64,000 nt of DNA from Doryteuthis pealeii (GCA_023376005.1 CM042145.1:94592475-94656474); one strand, 5' to 3'. Positions 44,088 through 55,559 are shown, counted from the stretch's first letter. Notes: a model not told the origin generated them from the letters alone. A program made the numbers and translations.

Positions 44088-44675
44088 CCCTGTCGGCTGG
44101 GGCATTAGAATGCACCGACTGCACCTCTGCAGAGGGGTAAGACTCCCCTAATGGGGCCGCCTGTTGGCCGTGGTTGGCGACCCGTGATGCTTAAGGATAG
44201 AGCCCAGGTGGATGAGCAATACTCCACTTTGGCCCTATCTTGGGCTAGACGGGCGGTCGGAGAGGCCCCCTCCGATCAATCGGCTGGTCACGTCAAGCCC
44301 TAGCACCTATATGGTTTTCCCAATTCTATTGTCCTTATGGCAAGCCCCAACCCCTTTTTATCATATGGATGCTAGAAGGCGGTAGCTGCGGGTCTACATG
44401 TCCTGGGAATGACGTTAAACTCTATCTGATGGTGAGGTTCCAGTTTTGGAGGTTTGGGGAATGTGGAGCACCCCATTCATCACCATTGCTCCCTGGTCCA
44501 CTCTACCCGGAGTGGTAGTACCTGTTAGGGTCCCATCTATGGGTTAAATAGAAAAAAGTATTTATAAAAAAAATGTATTATCCATTAAGAATTGATTTAT
44601 TTCATAACTTTATCGGCATTAAATGACCCACTGAGGTTGATATGCCGTAAAACAAAACAAACAAACAAACAAATC
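44088..44675 (-). mobile_element. Family A dispersed repeat, full length
   Basis: Runs from CCCTGTCGGCTGGGGC to the GATATGCCGTAAAACAAAAC end; best reference copy in this window. It includes GGGTCCCATCTATGGG and GCCTTCTAGC-type (as GCTAGAAGGCGG) motifs. No coding capacity. Confidence 0.85.
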
Positions 44676-44679
44676 TTAT

Positions 44680-45145
44680 TTACTTATATTTATATCTGCC
44701 TGCTACTCACTTTCTCTCAATTGTCTTTAATTATATATCCTACTCTAGTATGTCTATTATTGGTATCCTTTGGTTCTGCCGAAAATTCATAAACTTCCTC
44801 GCTATTCTCGGTCTCTTCAGCTACTAACGAACACTTATAGTATTACATTCCCTGCGCTTGTTATTCTCCCCGTTACCTGCTTCATGCATGTATCGTATTT
44901 CAACTTTAATAATGTACTTCGGTCTCTTTGGTATTTGGCTATATACATTCCCTATTCTTGTCTATTACACATAGTCAAGTCTTAGTGTTACAGCATATTT
45001 ATAAATGCATGTATCTCCTTCTATCTCGCTATCGTATCGACTTTATTATATACTATATACTTCCGAACAATATTAACTATTACTGCCATAGTTTTTATTT
45101 AGTATATACTCTCTTACTATATTTTCATATATATAATTATTATAT
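44680..45145. other. Interval with nothing recognised
   Basis: Overlapping small frames, no domain. Confidence 0.4.
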
Positions 45146-45147
45146 AC

Positions 45148-45160
45148 ATATATATATATA

Positions 45161-45199
<39 letters not shown>

Positions 45200-45228
45200 C
45201 TAGTCTGTTCCTATCCATCTATTTTATA

Positions 45229-45285
<57 letters not shown>

Positions 45286-45365
45286 TAGTCTGTTCCTATC
45301 TAGCTATTTTAGACTGTTTATATCTATCTATTCCAGTGTTTCGATATTCAAATAGATAGATAGAC

Positions 45366-45392
<27 letters not shown>
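45148..45392. repeat. AT tracts with duplicated spacer, then GATA
   Basis: AT blocks separated by two copies of CCTAGTCTGTTCCTATC, then GATA units at 45350-45392. Confidence 0.9.
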
Positions 45393-45396
<4 letters not shown>

Positions 45397-45459
45397 GGAT
45401 TATATGTGCGTGTGTTTATTTGTTAAATGATTCTCAATTAAAGAAATCACTAACAAAAA

Positions 45460-45492
45460 GAAAAAAGAAAGAAAGAAAGAAAGAAAGAAGAA
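45460..45492. repeat. (AAAG)n microsatellite
   Basis: AAAG units, about 33 bases. Confidence 0.9.
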
Positions 45493-45494
45493 AG

Positions 45495-46075
45495 AAATGG
45501 TTGATTAGCGATTAGCTGTCCAGGGTTTTGAATTTAGTTGTTGTATTTTGGGAGATTAATCCAAATAACTTTTGTATCGTCAATCTTGAATGGAAGAAAA
45601 ATAGATTTGTCGGAAAATCTATTGAACAAAATGGCGGACGAATCAGTCATCAAATAAAGCCCCTCAAAAACGCGTCACGGAACATTGCATAGATGTTTTG
45701 TTTGGTCAGACAAGGGATTAGTTATTGGCGATCAAGTTCTAAAATACTTCCGGCTAATATCATTAGTTCGTAATTGCGCTGGCAATAAAGAGAGCAGGAT
45801 CAAAAATAGTTCCCTCTCTCAAAATTATCTTTCCGAGTTTTGACAATGGTAAATTGGTTTTGTTTTAGTAACTAAGTGGCAGGAAAAAGGAATGAACGGG
45901 TTAATCATTCTCCTCTATTCCGGCATTCTCAGTTGACTCCATGGTCGGTAGTCTTTATTTATTGAAAAAAAGAAGGGAGATAACTCTGTAAGAACAAAGT
46001 TTCATATTCTTTTCTTTTAGCTTATTGAAAGAAGAGAAAAAAAAAAACAATACGAATTTATACTTATTTATATAC
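45495..46075. other. Interval with nothing recognised
   Basis: No supported feature. Confidence 0.4.
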
Positions 46076-46077
46076 AA

Positions 46078-46328
46078 GGGCTGGGTTAGCTCAGTCGGTA
46101 GAGCGTTCGGCTAGAAACCACACGATTCCTAGTTCGATTCCGGTCCTCGCCAACTCACCGTATGAGTAGCACAGGGATCTGTGCTGTAAAGTAAGGAATT
46201 GATGGTAGGTGTGGTAGGTTAAAAACAATCTCCTTGGTCTAGCGCTAGTGAAAAGGGGATAGACTCCCTCGCTGATTTGGCTGATACCGACTTTAGGCCG
46301 CCCCGACGACTTTACTTTACTTTACTTA
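46078..46328 (+). mobile_element. Family B tRNA-derived SINE, best preserved
   Basis: Head GGGTTAGCTCAGTCGGTAGA and B-box GTTCGATTCCGG are close to consensus Pol III boxes at normal spacing. Tail GACGACTTTACTTTACTTTA. Good candidate for a relatively young copy. No target duplication was fixed. Confidence 0.85.
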
Positions 46329-46359
46329 TATACCAGCAATATATCTGAGTATATATGCG

Positions 46360-46515
46360 AGGGTGGGTGCGTGGTGTAATGGTTACTGTCGTAGGAAATT
46401 GACACGGCGGCACGTGTTTAAATACTAGAAGAATTTCTTTTTATTTCCTATAGCGCTGATACACTTGGCAAAGCTATGAATTCAACTATTCTTCCTCATA
46501 TATGGGTAAATAGAT
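46360..46515 (+). mobile_element. Family C tRNA-derived SINE
   Basis: Head GCGTGGTGTAATGGTTACTG is a clear A-box; the B-box (GTGTTTAAATACTAG) is mutated. Body has AGCGCTGATACACTTGG and ends near GGGTAAATAG. Confidence 0.7.
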
Positions 46516-46516
46516 G

Positions 46517-46705
46517 GGTTTGGTTTGTTTCGTTTTACGGCATATCAACCTCAGTTGGTCATTTAATGCCGACAAAGATTTGAAATAAATTAATTCTTAA
46601 TGGATATTCAATTTTTTTATGAACACGTTTTTCTATTTAATTCATAAATGTGACCCTAACAGGTACTACCACTCCAGGTCAGAGTGGACCTGGGAAAAGT
46701 CGTGC
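46517..46705 (+). mobile_element. Family A fragment (5' third)
   Basis: From TTTGTTTCGTTTTACGGC to CAGAGTGGACCTGGG. It interrupts or directly follows the family C body, whose tail text resumes near 46730. Confidence 0.65.
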
Positions 46706-46724
46706 CAGGTAACAAGAAGGACAG

Positions 46725-47045
46725 ACTCGGCTCTTTACTCATATATGGCTACTAGTCTAAGAGAAGGAATAACTGTGAATTAAAACCTGTTTAATCCCGC
46801 TTAAAATTGACCTTGTGTCACCACTTGTCCGTGGAGAGGGATTGAATAAATACATATATGGCAGTATAAAAATAGTAAAAGGCCTCAAGCGGAATTTTCA
46901 AAATTAAAGAAAGACTAGGCTTGCAAGTGACGGATATAAAAATATGTGCTCTGAGCGTAGAACCTGTATAATTGCACTTAAAAATTGACCCTGTGTTGCC
47001 ACCTGCTTGTGCGAAGGAGTTTATTAATATAAGAAGAACAAATGG
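46725..47045 (+). repeat. Two SINE-tail fragments
   Basis: AAAACCTGTTTAATCCCGC near 46780 and a related AACCTGTATAATTGCAC unit near 46965, each followed by TTGACC(T/C)TGTG text. Confidence 0.55.
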
Positions 47046-47049
47046 CATT

Positions 47050-47440
47050 CATATACTAAAAAGATTTGTAAGTATATTTGAAAATATTAGTAGTCTTATT
47101 TTAGAGAAAAAATTGAAAGAAATAATTAAGACAATCACATTGTGACTATCCTTCATAACTTATTGTTGTGATGTTTGTTCAACAGTAAAAAAGGAAGTCA
47201 AGTCTAGGTAGGGTAAAATGAGACAAGTGTATTTACAATAAGGTACAAGAACGGCTAGCTTGCCGCTAAACGGTAACAGTACAACCTTTTCACTCGGTGT
47301 CTCACTATTTATAGCGAGAACCGGTGTATATTCTCCACTGTAGGAACGGCCGGTACAACAATAATATATGTTTTAAAGTTGTCAAATCTATTTTGATTTG
47401 ACCCTACTAAAAAGTTAGTTTAATTTTAGAACTATATACC
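47050..47440. other. Interval with nothing recognised
   Basis: No supported feature. Confidence 0.4.
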
Positions 47441-47447
47441 AAAGACA

Positions 47448-47740
47448 GAGGTGCACACTGCATAACGGTTATCGTCGTAAGAAATGGAATGGGGTCGGAG
47501 TTTAAATGCTGGACGAGAATGTTTTGTTTAACTTTGTGCCAATACCCTCGCTAAAGACATGGGTCTTTCTCTTTTACCATTGCTATGTCTAGAATGGTAG
47601 ACTCGACTCTTTAGTCTTTGGTACGGCAGCCATTTTAGGGAGAAGGAAACCACTGAACTCAAACTAACTGTACTCTGCATAAAACAAACAACCCTGTGTC
47701 GCATCCTGCCCATGGTGGAGGGGTTGGGTAAATTCATAGA
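47448..47740 (+). mobile_element. Family C SINE with tail
   Basis: TGCATAACGGTTATCGTCG A-box region, decayed B-box, GACTCTTTAGTCTTTGG type tail, and a final GTGTCGCATCCTGCCCATGG unit. Confidence 0.6.
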
Positions 47741-47804
47741 TACAATATATAATAATAATAATAATAATTTGTCTGTGCATATACATGTTTTTTATGAATC
47801 TAGT

Positions 47805-48370
47805 TTGGTTGGATTTTACGGCATGTCAATTCCTTGGGTAATTTCATACCGAAGACGTTTTTGTTTTATTCATTCTTGATGGGTACTAAATCATTTTAAG
47901 ACACATTTTTTATTTAACACATAGATGGGACCCTAACAGGTACTACCACTCCACGTCAGAATGGACCTGGGAGTAATGGCGATAAAGGAGTACTCTACAT
48001 TCACCAGAGTTCCAGAATTGGAACTTCATCACTACATGCAATTTAATGTAATACCCAGAAAACTAAACCCCTCAGGCACCGACTTCTAGAACATATAGGA
48101 TAAAAGGGTTTGGGGTTTCCATAAGGACAATAGGGTTGGGACAGTTATATAGGTTTTAAGGCTTCACATGACCAGCCGATTGATTAGAGGCTGCCTCTCC
48201 CACCGCCCGTCTAGCCTAAGAGCCAAAATTGAGTGTTGCATGTCATGGACTGCTAAACCACCAGAATTCCGTCCTTAAGCATCATGAGTCATCACCCACG
48301 GCCCCATTAGGGGTTTTACCCCTCTGCAGAGGTGCAGTCAGTGTATTCTACTGCTCCAGCAGGGCTATAG
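47805..48370 (+). mobile_element. Family A' / A copy, near full length
   Basis: Begins GGTTGGATTTTACGGCATG and ends near CTACTGCTCCAGCAGGG. The central motifs of family A are all in order. Confidence 0.75.
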
Positions 48371-48760
48371 TTAGGGTCTGCACTTAATCACTAATAAAGC
48401 CAGTTATGCCTCCTTGCTACCGATTTCGTTTTGTATCTTCTTTTTTTTGTTCGAAAACTGACCTGTAGCTTTTACAACCCCAGCCGACAGGGTGGTGATA
48501 TACTTTGTTTAAAGTTATTCAGTTGAAAAAAAAAACATTAGCCACCTGTCGTCTCTGTGTATTGTAATCTTGCATAACGGGTGAAACTGTCATTTTTGTT
48601 TCAAACTATCTTCAAAAGAAATCTAAATTCCACGCAACTGTTTAAAGGCGCCCTGCTGGTCTTCATCAGAATGGAACGTCTCATCTGGTTAGTCATAAAC
48701 TTTTAAACTCTGACGATATCCAGATTTTATCGTCTACATTTCAGAGGATTGGTCACACAC
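48370..48760. other. Interval with a doubtful hammerhead remnant
   Basis: Around 48620-48675 the minus strand reads CTGATGAAGACCAGCAGGGC followed by GCC rather than GAAA. The order recalls hammerheads but the second core half is broken. Otherwise nothing recognised. Confidence 0.35.
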
Positions 48761-48764
48761 ATCA

Positions 48765-49067
48765 AGTTTTGAGGCGTGTGGAACGGATTAATCGCATTTC
48801 AGTTTATTTCAATAGGGAAATTTGATTCGATATATGAGGAAATTGAGTTACGAGTGGAACAAATTAAACTCGTAAGTCAAGGTATCACTGGGAAAAATAT
48901 AGATAATTTCTATGAAATCTAATACTCTTTCAAATTGTATACAGTGGTACCTTGACTTACGAGTTTAATTCGTTCCGCGCGTCACTCAGTTTCCTCGTAT
49001 ATCAAATCAATTTTCCCCATGGACATTAATTGAAATATGATTAATCCGTTCCACACACCTCAAAACA
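48765..49067. mobile_element. Head-to-head terminal repeats of a Tigger/pogo-like MITE
   Basis: Arms 48765-48890 and 48942-49067 are inverted copies meeting across 51 bases. The right arm begins CAGTGGTACCTTGACTTACG directly after TA, and the left arm ends with its complement. CAG starts with TA duplication suit the Tc1/mariner superfamily, Tigger group, by recall. Because the termini face each other, these are two ends in opposed orientation, not one element with outward ends. A related single end is near 1160-1185. Confidence 0.65.
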
Positions 49068-49202
49068 CCCTAATCTTTTTGTTACGTTTTTTTAATGAGA
49101 AACATTAAACTGTGAATTTCTGGCATTATTTCCACTTTGTCATTTTTTCCAAAATTTTATAATTTTATTTTGATATATTCACTTGGAAATCATGTTTTGC
49201 GC

Positions 49203-49457
49203 ATTGGCCGGTTTAGCTCAGTCGGTAGAGTGGTCGGCTAGGAATCACAAGGTTCTTGGTTCGATACCGGCCCTTGCCAACACAGCGTATGAGTAGTATA
49301 GGGATATGTGCGGTAAAGTGGGAGCTGATGGTAGGTGTGACGTTCCACCTCGGACGCTAAAACAATCTCCTTGGTCTAGTGCTACTGAAAAGGGGATAGA
49401 CTCCCTCGATGTCCGGCTGATACCGACATTAGGCTGCTCCGACGACTTTACTTACTT
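49203..49457 (+). mobile_element. Family B tRNA-derived SINE
   Basis: GGTTTAGCTCAGTCGGTAGA head, GTTCGATACCGG B-box, body and GACGACTTTACTTAC tail. Near full length. Confidence 0.85.
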
Positions 49458-49512
49458 ATATTTACCAAACCCCCTATGAGAATAACCATTACACCACACG
49501 CATCCACCCCTT

Positions 49513-49517
<5 letters not shown>

Positions 49518-49557
<40 letters not shown>
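49518..49557. repeat. (AT)n microsatellite
   Basis: AT tract between SINE B and SINE C. Confidence 0.95.
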
Positions 49558-49560
<3 letters not shown>

Positions 49561-49768
49561 AGTTTTCTTCTCCTCAGACTGGTTACCTAGCCATGGTTAA
49601 AGAGCCCAGTCTGCCATGATATTTACCCATAGGTGGATAGGGAATTGGATTCATACCTTTCCAAGTGTATAAGCGCCATGTGAAATACAAACAGCTTCGT
49701 CCAGGAATTGAACTCGGGTTGACGAGTCCATTTCCTACGACTCTAACAATTAGACCACGCGCCTCCAA
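49558..49768 (-). mobile_element. Family C tRNA-derived SINE, reference copy
   Basis: Minus strand: GGCGCGTGGTCTAATTGTTA A-box, GAGTTCAATTCCTGGACG B-box, then GCGCTTATACACTTGG, CACCTATGGGTAAATATC and GGCTAGGTAACCAGTC, ending at the AT tract. The tRNA-like head lies at 49700-49768. Confidence 0.8.
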
Positions 49769-49887
49769 TGTTTTGTGCATATAACATTACATTCATAGTC
49801 AAATCCTAATCATTTGTAAAATTCGTAGTAGAATAATTCACCCCAATCACAAATACTTAAACCTATTCTTTTTTTATTTGTAGATGG

Positions 49888-49938
49888 TGAATTCGACGTT
49901 TAAACTATTCGGTTTGTTATAAAACCTTCATCAGGATA
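49888..49938 (-). ncRNA. Degenerate hammerhead-like motif
   Basis: Minus strand: CTGATGA, an extra A, stem II GGTTT/AAACC, then GAATAGTTTAAACGTC. GAAT replaces GAAA and stem I has only two possible pairs, so it is probably inactive. Confidence 0.4.
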
Positions 49939-50015
49939 CAAGGATGAATCGACGTTAAAACTATTGAACGATATACAACTAGTATTGAACTATGTGTAGT
50001 AAATCAAGACATACA

Positions 50016-50228
50016 AGGTGTGTCAGAAAAGTATAGAGATTTTTTGTACTTTTCGACACACCTTGTATTCTGAAAAAAAAATAACGTTCCATTCATTCTT
50101 CTTTTCTATCTTTGTAAATACCGCCTTAAACTTGGTACTTTTTCGACACACCTTATATCCTGAAAAAATACAAGGTGTGTCAAAAAGTACAAAAATTCTC
50201 AATACTTTTTTGGCACTCCTTGTATATG
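50016..50228. mobile_element. Family E MITE-like units, inverted pair
   Basis: ACAAGGTGTGTCAGAAAAGT at the left; two internal CACACCTT units; right end TTTGGCACTCCTTGTAT. Plus- and minus-sense ends alternate. Confidence 0.65.
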
Positions 50229-50229
50229 A

Positions 50230-51040
50230 TATAAGATCGTATAAAATTAGTGATGACATGTAACATATTGGAAGTGTGTATAATATAATGTAATGTATAG
50301 TATGTTATAAAATTTGTTGCACATAAAATTTCCTGACGTTTTAAATCCATCATTTAATTTTACAATTTCCATCAAAAAATTATTTTTTAACACGTTGGCC
50401 GCGATGTGCGTCACATATGGTATACACCTATAAAAGTGTTGTTGGCATCCTCCGTCAACGAGAGACGATGGAGTAGTGTCCAAATTTATTTTTGAAACTA
50501 CGTAGCCTGGGGGCTTCATATGGAGAATGAGCTGTTGCCCAAGCAGCAAATCCCCCTCTCTACACTGCCACTGTGATCTAAAGGAAAATAAGCAATGCAG
50601 TTTGACAGCAATAGTGTCGCAGGAGTTGCTGGCTAGTATTGGATTTCAGCATCACACCACCTTAGGGACTCCGACCCTGATTTGTTTTCGGGGTTTACTC
50701 CCCTAGTCTTTCCTTGACTTAGATGGGTTGCTGACCAAGGCTAAGGAGCCCCTTCTAACCCATTTGGGGGTTTATGCAAGTAGTAAGTACCCCAATCCTA
50801 CTACTGGCGGTGTTCCAAGTTGGGGGATAAAAGTATATATATTCTTAAAATGTGCATAAATCAGATCTAATTATCAAATTTCAGAATATCAAACATTAAT
50901 ACTGTTAAGGAGTGTTCAAAGTAAAAACGATATGATAGAAAAACTTTATTGGTAACTGCAAATGACAAAATAATAAAAAAAACTTATATCCTTGAATAAA
51001 TTTTAGTTTGGTGATGCCTTCAAATTATTTGCCAAAATCA
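50230..51040. other. Interval without an assigned element
   Basis: A CCCTAGTCTTTCCTTGAC region near 50700-50820 looks like older repeat text, but no second copy was found in the window. A 100-codon minus-strand frame at 50247-50549 has no recognisable domain. Confidence 0.4.
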
Positions 51041-51045
51041 TCAAA

Positions 51046-51094
<49 letters not shown>

Positions 51095-51220
51095 AAACTT
51101 GTTGTTAAATCCTCGCAGGGAGAAAAAACCAGCAAATAGTTTGATTGTAAAAAATATACTACCAAACATCACCCGGGGAGAAAAAAATTTTGAAAAAAAG
51201 AAAAGACCAATATAATCGTA

Positions 51221-51268
<48 letters not shown>
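51046..51268. mobile_element. Family F unit between two (AT)n tracts
   Basis: Family F (51092-51225) matches 24496-24640 and is bordered by AT dinucleotides at 51046-51091 and 51223-51266. The right AT tract passes straight into family E. Confidence 0.65.
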
Positions 51269-51271
<3 letters not shown>

Positions 51272-51497
51272 GTGTCCAAAAAGTATACAGATTTCTTGTA
51301 CTTTTTGACACACCTTGTATTTTGAAAAAATAACATTCTATTCATTATTTTTTTCCTAATACAAGGTCTGTCAAAAAAATAACAAGTTTAAAGCTGTATT
51401 TACCAAAATAGACATGAAGAATGCTGGAACTTATTTCTTTCAGAATACAAGTTTTGTCGAAAATTACAAAAAATCTCGATACCTTTTTGACTCACCT

Positions 51498-51500
<3 letters not shown>
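51268..51500. mobile_element. Family E MITE-like units
   Basis: Begins AAGGTGTGTCCAAAAAGTAT directly after TA and ends GACTCACCTTGTATAT, so the terminal inverted ends sit inside AT tracts. Confidence 0.65.
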
Positions 51501-51579
<79 letters not shown>

Positions 51580-51723
51580 ATGTGTGTGTGTGTGTGTCTG
51601 TATGTTAGGATAGAGAAGACATGAAATCAGTGGTACTTGGTAACTAACAGTTTCTCGATTGATTTGAAAATCGCATAGGCGAGAAACTGTAAGTAACCAG
51701 GCACGTTGACTTCCTGTTTTCGC

Positions 51724-51780
<57 letters not shown>

Positions 51781-51806
51781 AACATATATATATATATATA
51801 TATATA
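51500..51806. repeat. Symmetric microsatellite palindrome
   Basis: Order: (AT)n 51502-51542, (GT)n 51552-51598, a hairpin 51639-51657/51680-51698 (GGTAACTAACAGTTTCTCG), (CA)n 51726-51777, (AT)n 51783-51806. Both the unique core and the flanking simple repeats are inverted. Confidence 0.85.
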
Positions 51807-51857
51807 GTATATGTATATAAATGATATTGATCAGTCTTTACTTATAAATATAGCAAA

Positions 51858-51860
<3 letters not shown>

Positions 51861-51948
<88 letters not shown>
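51861..51948. repeat. (AT)n microsatellite, about 88 bases
   Basis: Among the longest AT tracts in the window. Confidence 0.97.
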
Positions 51949-51949
<1 letters not shown>

Positions 51950-52435
51950 CTTAATAGATTGAGGTAGTGTCATATTCTTTGATATACATGAATAATCCAT
52001 TAGAAGTTTCCTGTTATCTAATGTTAGTCGAGTTCTCTCATTTCCCACATATTTTTGTAAATATATTTTACTTACGTTGTTTATTTTGTCTCATTATTAG
52101 TTTAAAAAAACATTTCTTACCTTCTTTTGATTAACTCTTTACCTTCCATAATTTCTTTCTTCTTTTGCCCCCTCAATTGATTAATTTCTATTTCTGCTGT
52201 AAAATTCAACGTCCAATTGATTGTTCACATTGTGGAGTCTGCCATAGAAGAATGGTTTAAAAGCTAGTCACACAAGCCGTTATTTTTTAGTTTTAATCTC
52301 ACAGGATACACTTAGTATTTGTCTGTTTAAACTCTATGATCTACACTGAAGGGTACAGCCGAGAGTCCTGAGAAGACTTGTTGTCACTCAGACTCAATTG
52401 AAAAACCATCAGCTGAAGCTCCGCTCTATTAGCTG
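51950..52435. other. Interval with nothing recognised
   Basis: No supported feature. Confidence 0.4.
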
Positions 52436-52566
52436 TAGAATATGTCAACTGCACTTCTGTGGAGGGGGGGTAAAATCCCCCCAAAGGGGTCACGTGTTTG
52501 TCGTGGACTCACCCCGTGATGCTTAAGGATGGAATTCTGGTAGCTAAGCAATCCATAATATACAAC

Positions 52567-52790
52567 ACTCCTTACTTATGTTGGATTATTGTTGTATATA
52601 AGCTGTGCTACAATACACCGCTTAAATTTGTAGACTGGGCGAGGTCACGTCGTCTATTCATCTGCCAATCAACAGCCATAATGCGTGGCTGATTGACTAC
52701 TTAAAAGTTGATACTGACAGACGTCCATTTGCAATCATTGACGAAGGAACTTACAATACTGAGGAACAACCAAAGGATTCTTAGACCATA
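52567..52790 (+). mobile_element. Family G repeat nested in family A
   Basis: TATATAAGCTGTGCTACAAT start; related to 22371 and 33553. Confidence 0.5.
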
Positions 52791-53043
52791 TGACCTTTAG
52801 GCACCCCTTGTTAATCTCGATTAAGAAAGGACATGTTTTTCATTTACACTGTCAATATCCGGTTGTTTTAATAGACGGCTTTTAGATTTCTTTTTTAAAT
52901 TATGAAGCTAACTCCTAACCCTAACCCCTAACCCCAACTCCTAACCCTAACCCCTAAAAAAACAACGGATATTGACGGTGTAAATGAAAAACATGTTCTT
53001 TCTTAATCGAGATCAAAAAGGGGTGCCTAAAGGTAATATAGTC
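52784..53043. mobile_element. Foldback element with telomere-like core
   Basis: Arms 52784-52869 and 52956-53043 are inverted (CCTTTAGGCACCCC against GGGGTGCCTAAAGG and TTCATTTACACTGTC against its complement). The loop contains C-strand telomere-like repeats at 52912-52957. Confidence 0.8.
52912..52957. repeat. Interstitial telomere-like tract (CCCTAA variants)
   Basis: CCTAACCCTAACCCCTAACC and related units, mixing 6- and 7-base periods with CTCCTAAC variants. The canonical metazoan telomere unit is TTAGGG. Confidence 0.75.
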
Positions 53044-53569
53044 CGGATTCTTTACCAAGGTTTTCTGTGCTTGAAGCCTAAAGGATGGCCCATAAAATCG
53101 TAACAACTTAAGCAATACGGCCCACCCCGATCAATCGGCTGATCATTCCAATCCCTAGAACCTATATGATTGTCCCAACCTATTGCCCTTATAGTAAATC
53201 CCCAATCCTTTTTATCATACATGTGCTAGAAGGCGGTGGGCCAGGGTGTTATTCTTGGGTATGGCGATAAACTGCATCTAATGGTGAAGTTTCAGTTCTT
53301 GGACCCTGGGGAGTGCGCGGTACCCCTTCATCGCCATTACTAACACTACTTGTTAAGATCCCGTCTATGGGTTAAATAGAAAAAAACGTGCTAAAAATTG
53401 TCTTTAAACAAAACATGTGTTTAACTTTAAAAAATAATACCCATCAAGAATGAATAAGACAAAACGTCTTCCGCATAAAACAACCCAACACGGGTTTACA
53501 CACCGTAAAGTCCAACATATCAACCTAGAGCTCCCTGAAAAACTTTCAATGGGCAATAATAATAAGAAA

Positions 53570-54030
53570 ATGATCAAATTGTGACGGAGAACGAGAAAGG
53601 AAAAAGAGCAAGACATTGTCTTGCCTGCCGGGATCGAACTCGCGTCCTCCCGCATGCAAAAACAAATGCGTTTTGGGCACTGGACGGACGCGAGATTCGA
53701 CTGATGTGCCCGGATGTTTGGCTAATATGCCCATAAAATAACAAGTGAGTCGAGCGCTGGGCAGTCAGCAGCAGCAGAAGCAGTCGACACCGAAGCGCTT
53801 TTTCATAAAGAAATGGATTTTAGTCGAACAGAAACAAAACTAAATAGGAAATGTGATTTTGAACTGCCAAAGATTATTTCGACTACGACGACGGATTTTC
53901 TAGCTGCTAGACGAAGAATGTGTTGACCAACAGAGGGTCTGGCTTGTGAGAAGACGGAGAACTCGCTTGTTTTTGGTCCCCCCTCGGCGGGAGCTTGTTG
54001 ATTCGAAAGTCTATTTCGCCCCATATATTT
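53570..54030 (-). mobile_element. Family D repeat, second copy
   Basis: Reverse complement of 28731-29175, including the CCGGGATCGAACTCGCG B-box complement near 53630 and the GCGGGAGCTTGTTGATTCGA end. The pair is useful for defining family borders. Confidence 0.65.
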
Positions 54031-54633
54031 TCCCCCTTCTATACAAAGTCTTGCTAAGAAGATAATAAAATGATGAATTTAACAATTAATAAGCTGAAAT
54101 CATTACCAATCATAATCTGAACGGCATTTTTTAATAGAGTTTACAGAATGACCGACAGGGACGCTCGGCGAGAGAAAGTCATGGGAATCCTGCTAACAGC
54201 GCAAACTTATAATGATGATGATTTTATTTATCTTATTCTCCCTCGACAAACCACCATATTACATAGATGTATGCGTTCAGCTCTTCTCTTATCAATGTCA
54301 TTATGTTTCAAATAAAAAGGAAACGTCAAATGACACTGACTTGGAGCCGCAAACAAATCGTGAGCCTTGCTATATCAATTCGGCGTCATTAATTTCTGCT
54401 GTCTTTCGTTCTGTTACAGATAACGAAATTATACAAAATGTAGCCGCACACCATAATACAATAAGGCATGAAAAATACATTAAAAAAAAACTGCCGTAAG
54501 AAACGAAAAACGACAACAAAAAAAATCTTGAAAAGTATAAAACGAAGTAGATTACACGATACTCAATAAATAACATGAAAAACATCAGGTTAAATTCACC
54601 TAACTTATTTTCCCTTTCAACTACGCCTTAAAG

Positions 54634-54635
<2 letters not shown>
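54030..54635. other. Interval with nothing recognised
   Basis: A 95-codon frame at 54212-54499 shows no domain and overlaps an opposite-strand frame. Confidence 0.4.
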
Positions 54636-54699
<64 letters not shown>

Positions 54700-54758
54700 T
54701 TTAGCATAAAAAGAAAACAGATGGATTGTATATTTAAAAAAACATGTACAGACACACA

Positions 54759-54823
<65 letters not shown>

Positions 54824-55039
54824 TAGCATAAAAAGAAAACAGATGGATTTATATTTAAGAAAAACATATACGACACACACAAAAGAAGGAGAGAGAGAGA
54901 GAGAGAGAGAAGAGAGGAGAAGAAGAGAGAGAGAGAGGGAGGGGAAGGAAGATGAGAAAGATTTAACATAAAAAAGAAAAAACAGAGAGAAGAGAGAGAA
55001 GAGAGAAAGGAGAAGTGAGAAGGATTTACATAAAAAGAA

Positions 55040-55080
<41 letters not shown>

Positions 55081-55156
55081 AGAAGAGAGAGAAGAGAGAG
55101 AGAGAGAGAGAACAAGAAAAACACAAAGGAAACATATTAAAGTAAATATATAACAC

Positions 55157-55206
<50 letters not shown>

Positions 55207-55319
55207 AGAGGAGAGAGAAAAACTTAAAAAGAAAACAAAAGAAAACACAGAGGAAACATAAAGAACCGGAAAATAGAACAGAGACAGAGAAAGAAACATA
55301 CACACACACAGAGGAGAGA

Positions 55320-55374
<55 letters not shown>

Positions 55375-55486
55375 TAAACTTAAAAGGAAAACAAAAGAAA
55401 ACACAGGAGAAAACATTTAAAGAAAACCAAAAGATAGAGAGACAGAGACAGAAAGAAAGAGAAAGAAACATACACACACGTACACG

Positions 55487-55555
<69 letters not shown>
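54636..55555. repeat. 920-bp polypurine block: GA arrays with interleaved units
   Basis: Almost every base is purine on the plus strand. GA tracts alternate with units such as TAGCATAAAAAGAAAACAGA and GACACACACAAA, about every 70-120 bases. The 278-codon Ser/Leu/Phe frame on minus is a repeat translation. Confidence 0.93.
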
Positions 55556-55556
<1 letters not shown>

Positions 55557-55559
55557 AAC

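Larger units (their letters stand above)
52440..53500 (-). mobile_element. Family A copy with nested insertions
   Basis: Family A text from AACTGCACTTCTGTGGAGG stops near 52572 and resumes near 53120 (CCGATCAATCGGCTGATC). The insert holds a family G unit and a foldback element with a telomere-like core. Confidence 0.7.

Noticed and set aside
52908..52960. A true chromosome end
   Set aside because: The telomere-like tract is about 46 bases, imperfect, and enclosed in a foldback element inside family A.
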